From an uncultured Ruminococcus sp. (GTDB lineage: Bacteria; Bacillota; Clostridia; Oscillospirales; CAG-272), in contig URUL01000045.1 of NCBI GenBank assembly GCA_900551005.1, positions 1 to 15,668 of the forward strand: a stretch of 15,668 nt of DNA, written 5' to 3'. Positions 12,053 to 15,668 of the stretch are shown here, in pieces. The notes under the pieces are model-generated. The model was given only the letters and a program-made list of their open reading frames with translations, was not told where the DNA came from and did not search any database. The translations under genes and the position numbers were made by a program. Positions within the stretch are counted from its first letter, which is position 1. Each line of letters opens with the position of its first letter.

Positions 12053-14644
12053 TTATTTTGTTGTGACCATGAGTCCGTTTTCATCCGCTGAGAGACAGAA
12101 CTGCGTGCCGGGAGCGGGATTGTCGGCGATCAGCTTTCTTGCAATGATCGTTTCTGCTTCGGACTGGATGAATCTCTTTATGGGACGTGCACCGTATATG
12201 GGACTGTATGCCGTATCAATGATATAGTTCTTTGCGCTTTCGTCTATCGCCAGCTTGATGTGCTTGTCGGAGAGACGCTTCTCAAGGTCGCTGAAGAGCA
12301 ACTCCACTATCTTGCCTATGTCATCCTTTGTGAGCGGCTTGTAGAATACTATCTCATCGAGCCTATTGAGAAATTCAGGACGGAACGTGCGGCGGAGCAG
12401 AGCATTTACGCCATCGCGGGCCTGCTCGCTTATTTCGCCATCCTCACCGATGCCGTCGAGGATAATGTCGGAGCCGAGATTTGAGGTCATTATGATAACG
12501 GTATTTTTGAAATCTACCGTCCTGCCCTTGCTGTCAGTAACTCTGCCGTCATCAAGCACTTGGAGCAGTACATTGAAAACGTCGGGATGCGCTTTTTCCA
12601 CTTCATCGAAGAGTATTACGCTGTAGGGACGGCGGCGCACAGCTTCTGTGAGTTGACCGCCCTCATCATAGCCGACATAGCCGGGAGGCGCTCCGATAAG
12701 ACGTGATACGGAATATTTCTCCATATATTCACTCATATCAATTCTTATCATATTGTGCTCATCATCAAATAGCGCTTCTGCGAGAGCCTTTGCAAGCTCT
12801 GTTTTGCCGACACCTGTCGGACCGAGGAAAAGGAATGAACCTATCGGTCTGCGAGGGTCTTTTATTCCCGCACGTGAACGGAGGATGGCATCCGCAACTT
12901 TTGATACGGCGGCATCCTGACCGATTACGCGGCGATGGAGAATATCATCGAGGTGGAGCAGCTTGTCACGTTCGCCCTCCATGAGCTTGGCAACGGGCAC
13001 ACCACTCCAGCGTGAAACGATCTTTGCGATTTCTTCTTCGCCTACAGAATTGCGCAGAAGCGTGTTTCCGTCGTCGTTTTGACCGTTCTTTTCTGCCTCT
13101 GCGAGTTCTTTCTGAAGTTCGGGAAGCTTGCCGTATTTGAGTTCGGCAGCCTTTTGCAGGTCGTACATGTTCTGGGCGCGCTCGATATCCGCATTGGTTG
13201 CCTCGATCTGCTCGCGAAGCTTTGCGACCTTGTCGATGCCCTCCTTTTCACTTTCCCATTTTGCCTTGCCTTCCGAGAAGGTGGCACGAAGCGCCGAAAG
13301 CTCCTTTTGTATATCGGAAAGATGCTCTGCCGAGAGCTGATCAGTCTCTTTCTTCAACGCGGCCTCTTCTATTTCCAGCTGCATGATCTTGCGGGAGATC
13401 TCATCAAGCTCTGTGGGCATGGAGTTCATCTCGGTCTTTATCATGGCACAGGCTTCATCTACGAGGTCTATCGCTTTATCGGGTAGGAAACGGTCTGAGA
13501 TATATCTGTTTGAGAGAACGGCGGCGCTGATGAGCGCGCTGTCATGGATCTTTACGCCGTGGTAGACCTCATATCGCTCTTTCAGTCCGCGTAGGATCGA
13601 TATCGTGTCCTCAACTGTAGGCTCGGCTACCATGACAGGTTGGAAACGACGCTCGAGAGCGGGATCTGTTTCAATGTATTTGCGGTATTCGTTGAGCGTT
13701 GTTGCACCGATGCAGTGAAGCTCGCCGCGAGCCAGCATAGGCTTTAAGAGGTTACCGGCATCCATAGCGCCTTCGGTCTTGCCTGCGCCGACTATCGTAT
13801 GAAGCTCATCGATGAAAAGGATTATCTTGCCCTCAGCCGCCTTGACTTCCTCGAGAACGGCTTTCAGACGTTCCTCAAATTCACCGCGGAATTTTGCACC
13901 TGCGATGAGTGCACCCATATCCAGTGAGAATATCTCGCGATTCTTCAGATTCTCGGGAACGTCTCCGCGTACGATACGGAGAGCAAGTCCTTCGGCAATA
14001 GCCGTTTTGCCGACGCCGGGTTCGCCGATAAGACAAGGATTGTTCTTTGTCTTACGCGAAAGGATACGGATAACATTTCTTATCTCGTCATCTCTGCCGA
14101 TGACGGGATCGAGCTTCTGTGCACGCGCAAGCTCTACGAGGTCCTTGCCGTATTTCTTCAGAACATCATATTTTCCCTCGGGATTATCGGTATCCACGCG
14201 GACATTTCCGCGTATTTCCTTGAGAGCGGAGCAGAATATTTCACGCTCGATGCCATAATTGAGGAAAAGCTTCTTAATAAATTCGCTCGGCTTATCCATC
14301 ATGCCGAGAATAATATGCTCGACGGAAACGTAACTATCATTCATAGCGTCGGCTTCTTTTTCCGCTTCGGCAAGAGCAGAGGCGAGTGTAGCATCCATAT
14401 AGAGGTTGTCGCCGCCGCCCGTAACCTTCGGCAGGGAGGCGATCTTATTCTCAAGCTCGGCACTCATGCGGGAAATATCGGCGCCGCATTTTGCAAAAAG
14501 ATTGGGGATGACTCCTTCCTTCTGTGAAATCAGAGCATAGAGCAGATGCTCCTCACAGAGATTCTGATTTGCATTGGAGAGCGCTTCATTCTGCGCTGCC
14601 TGCAATGCTTCTATACTTTTTTGAGTGAATTTTTGCATGTTCAT
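12053..14644 (-). CDS. clpB: ClpB disaggregase, AAA+ ATPase
   Basis: The product has 863 residues, the full length for ClpB. This hexameric cytosolic ATPase pulls proteins out of aggregates together with DnaK/DnaJ/GrpE. An N-terminal substrate domain (about 1-145) is followed by the first AAA+ module with Walker A GEPGVGKT (207-214) and Walker B IILFIDELHT. A coiled-coil middle domain (about 410-530) carries the DnaK contact region and distinguishes ClpB from ClpC and ClpA. The second AAA+ module has GPTGVGKT (about 600) and VILFDEVEKAHPDV. The C-terminus includes the SPIYGARPIKR sensor-2 region. No residue appears missing. AAGAAGGTG precedes ATG at 14644, and a second ATG lies two codons later. 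It follows the RHH gene by 42 bp without a terminator, so it is probably co-transcribed. Confidence 0.97.
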   Translation of the reverse strand: MNMQKFTQKSIEALQAAQNEALSNANQNLCEEHLLYALISQKEGVIPNLFAKCGADISRMSAELENKIASLPKVTGGGDNLYMDATLASALAEAEKEADAMNDSYVSVEHIILGMMDKPSEFIKKLFLNYGIEREIFCSALKEIRGNVRVDTDNPEGKYDVLKKYGKDLVELARAQKLDPVIGRDDEIRNVIRILSRKTKNNPCLIGEPGVGKTAIAEGLALRIVRGDVPENLKNREIFSLDMGALIAGAKFRGEFEERLKAVLEEVKAAEGKIILFIDELHTIVGAGKTEGAMDAGNLLKPMLARGELHCIGATTLNEYRKYIETDPALERRFQPVMVAEPTVEDTISILRGLKERYEVYHGVKIHDSALISAAVLSNRYISDRFLPDKAIDLVDEACAMIKTEMNSMPTELDEISRKIMQLEIEEAALKKETDQLSAEHLSDIQKELSALRATFSEGKAKWESEKEGIDKVAKLREQIEATNADIERAQNMYDLQKAAELKYGKLPELQKELAEAEKNGQNDDGNTLLRNSVGEEEIAKIVSRWSGVPVAKLMEGERDKLLHLDDILHRRVIGQDAAVSKVADAILRSRAGIKDPRRPIGSFLFLGPTGVGKTELAKALAEALFDDEHNMIRIDMSEYMEKYSVSRLIGAPPGYVGYDEGGQLTEAVRRRPYSVILFDEVEKAHPDVFNVLLQVLDDGRVTDSKGRTVDFKNTVIIMTSNLGSDIILDGIGEDGEISEQARDGVNALLRRTFRPEFLNRLDEIVFYKPLTKDDIGKIVELLFSDLEKRLSDKHIKLAIDESAKNYIIDTAYSPIYGARPIKRFIQSEAETIIARKLIADNPAPGTQFCLSADENGLMVTTK

Positions 14645-14686
14645 AAAAACACCTTCTTTACATTTTCGTTATGTTAAATCGACCAA

Positions 14687-15316
14687 TCAATTTTCGGCGA
14701 AGCTCTCTTTATATATTTTCCTTACAGCGGCTCTGGCGCTCTCGGGATCATCGAGACGGCGGAAATATTCTTTCATCGCTTTGTCAAAAACCTTGATATA
14801 ATCGGAAATGATCTGCTCTGCCGGAATACCGTTCTCTCTCTTGTAGTAAATCTTGCGGAAAAATCTGTCACGCTCGATTTTATATTCGATATCGCCGAGA
14901 TATTCTTTTTCTGCTGCTATCCAAGCGCGGTAAAAGCCCTGAACGCCTGAGATGAGCGATTCATTTTGCGTGCGCATGGAGACACGAAGCTCACCTATGC
15001 CTTCATCGCCCGCTGTCTTATAGAGCTGAACGCTATAGCGCACCGTCGGATTGTATTTGTACGCAAGGGCGGAGCGCAGATTCAGCATTGTATCGGACGG
15101 GGGTGCGAGTATCTGAAATTCGTCTCCCACGCAGAGAATATTTTCGATATTCTTGAATATCTCGCCGAGACGCATCTCCGGCGTCTTGTATGAAACATAG
15201 TTCGCGAGAATACTGTTTACCATGGCGGAGCGGCTTGTTCCGTTTTTATATGCAAGAATGTCTACTGCATCTACTATTTCGTCAGAGAGGACGAGAGAAT
15301 ATACACTTTTTTTCAT
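14687..15316 (-). CDS. Ribbon-helix-helix (CopG/Arc-like) putative regulator upstream of clpB
   Basis: The product has 209 residues. The first 45 or so (KKSVYSLVLSDEIVDAVDIL followed by AYKNGTSRSAMVNSILANYV) have the beta-strand, helix, turn, helix pattern of ribbon-helix-helix DNA-binding proteins, which bind operators as dimers. The remaining 160 residues match no domain I recognise; they are soluble, mixed alpha/beta with a charged helical C-terminus (about 140-205) that could sense a signal or partner. AGGAGG (15322-15327 on the complement) lies 5 nt before ATG 15316. Leading the clpB transcription unit suggests it may autoregulate and control the chaperone gene; this is inference. A plasmid-type CopG or antitoxin role is less likely, because no toxin gene is adjacent. 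Confidence 0.72.
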   Translation of the reverse strand: MKKSVYSLVLSDEIVDAVDILAYKNGTSRSAMVNSILANYVSYKTPEMRLGEIFKNIENILCVGDEFQILAPPSDTMLNLRSALAYKYNPTVRYSVQLYKTAGDEGIGELRVSMRTQNESLISGVQGFYRAWIAAEKEYLGDIEYKIERDRFFRKIYYKRENGIPAEQIISDYIKVFDKAMKEYFRRLDDPESARAAVRKIYKESFAEN

Positions 15317-15359
15317 ATGTGCCTCCTGTTTTTATTTATTCTTTTCCAATCACGCGAAC

Positions 15360-15388
15360 ATTATACCACGATTTTTATAATTTGTCAA
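15360..15388 (-). promoter_or_regulatory. Consensus sigma-A promoter of the RHH-clpB unit (minus strand)
   Basis: On the minus strand TTGACA (complement of 15383-15388), a 17-bp spacer and TATAAT (complement of 15360-15365) match the consensus completely. The leader of about 40 nt reads GTTCGCGTGATTGG after the -10. No CIRCE repeat (TTAGCACTC...GAGTGCTAA) and no GGTCAAA tandem for CtsR is present in 15317-15420. AT-rich palindromes such as ATTTATAAAT occur upstream (around 15414-15425). Confidence 0.9.
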
Positions 15389-15515
15389 TAGTTTTATATA
15401 AATTGATTTACAAAATTTATAAATATTTTTGCGAGTTTGGATTGTTAATGAAATGTTGCATTTGTAATATTTCCATCCTATTGAAAATAGACTGAAATAA
15501 TTGCTTGGTGCTTCG

Positions 15516-15617
15516 TGTACTTTTGGTCATGCAAAAGTACATGAAACATAAAGTACTTTTCGCCTGTCCGAAAAGTAACAATAAGCGCCATGTACTTTTC
15601 GCCTGTCCGAAAAGTAC
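15516..15617. repeat. Cluster of three palindromic repeat units (GTACTTTTCG family)
   Basis: Unit a: TGTACTTTTG (15516-15525), 6-nt spacer, CAAAAGTACA (15532-15541). Unit b: GTACTTTTCG (15553-15562), CCTGTC, CGAAAAGTA (15569-15577). Unit c: GTACTTTTCG (15592-15601), CCTGTC, CGAAAAGTAC (15608-15617). Units b and c share 25 identical bases with a 39-bp period. The segment 15571-15617 matches the complement of 11937-11983 with about seven differences. No coding frame is credible here. The rest of 15389-15515 is AT-rich DNA upstream of the RHH promoter, where I see nothing else. Confidence 0.8.
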
Positions 15618-15622
15618 GAAAA

Positions 15623-15651
15623 GGACAAAAAGAGGAAGGCTTTCCTCTTTT
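15623..15651 (-). terminator. Possible terminator for a minus-strand gene beyond the right edge
   Basis: AAAAGAGGAA (15628-15637) and TTCCTCTTTT (15642-15651) pair over 10 bp with a 4-nt loop. Read on the minus strand the stem runs directly into a T-run and GTCC, as expected if a gene to the right is transcribed leftward. Confidence 0.45.
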
Positions 15652-15668
15652 GAACTCCTTCCGCATAC

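Noticed and set aside
15317..15420. CIRCE or CtsR box upstream of the RHH-clpB unit
   Set aside because: I looked for TTAGCACTC/GAGTGCTAA and tandem GGTCAAA and found neither; the TTGACA present is the -35 box.
15190..15495. Plus-strand open frame of 101 codons across the RHH gene start and its promoter
   Set aside because: It overlaps the RHH start and the consensus promoter on the other strand, is AT-driven in composition and has no domain signature.
15553..15617. Direct repeats of 25 bp that could suggest a CRISPR array
   Set aside because: Only two identical units occur, the interval between them is 14 bp (far too short for a spacer), and no cas gene is present.
15478..15666. Minus-strand open frame of 62 codons containing the motif FRTGEKY twice
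   Set aside because: It is the translation of the palindromic repeat units; the repeated peptide follows from the 39-bp DNA period, and there is no ribosome site.

Overview
The window reads as chromosomal DNA of a Gram-positive, endospore-forming member of the Firmicutes, most likely class Clostridia (an Oscillospirales/Ruminococcus-like gut or rumen organism). This is inferred from lipoproteins with Thr-rich stalks, strong AGGAGG-type ribosome sites, consensus sigma-A promoters with 17-bp spacers, a SpoIIQ-like protein behind a sigma-F-like promoter, and a YdjI/YdjG/YdjH set like that of Bacillus. No tRNA, rRNA, CRISPR array, transposase or phage gene is visible.

Region 1 (1-1618), envelope and sporulation: the 3' end of a DacF-type D-Ala-D-Ala carboxypeptidase, a small Cys-rich membrane protein that seems to lack a normal start codon, and a membrane-anchored M23 protein resembling SpoIIQ. 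Region 2 (1619-7830), surface lipoproteins: three tandem paralogous lipoproteins of a family I do not recognise, then an orphan ABC-type solute-binding lipoprotein. All four share the same kind of lipoprotein signal and low-complexity stalk. Each ends in its own terminator, and three of the four have an evident sigma-A promoter. They are therefore four adjacent units rather than one operon. Region 3 (7982-11880): one apparent operon of an SPFH/zinc-ribbon protein (YdjI-like), a zinc-ribbon membrane protein (YdjG-like), a TPM-domain membrane protein (YdjH-like) and cytidine deaminase. The first three match the PspA-associated membrane-stress set of B. subtilis, but no pspA is in the window. Region 4 (12011-15388, minus strand): a ribbon-helix-helix protein followed 42 bp later by clpB, behind one consensus promoter.

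Intergenic DNA carries a dispersed palindromic repeat built on a GTACTTTTCG / CGAAAAGTAC core. One copy sits inside a 95-bp foldback between cdd and clpB, and a cluster of three lies at the right edge. The points most worth following up are the lipoprotein family, the candidate RHH control of clpB without CIRCE or CtsR sites, the pspA-less ydj cassette, and the repeat family.
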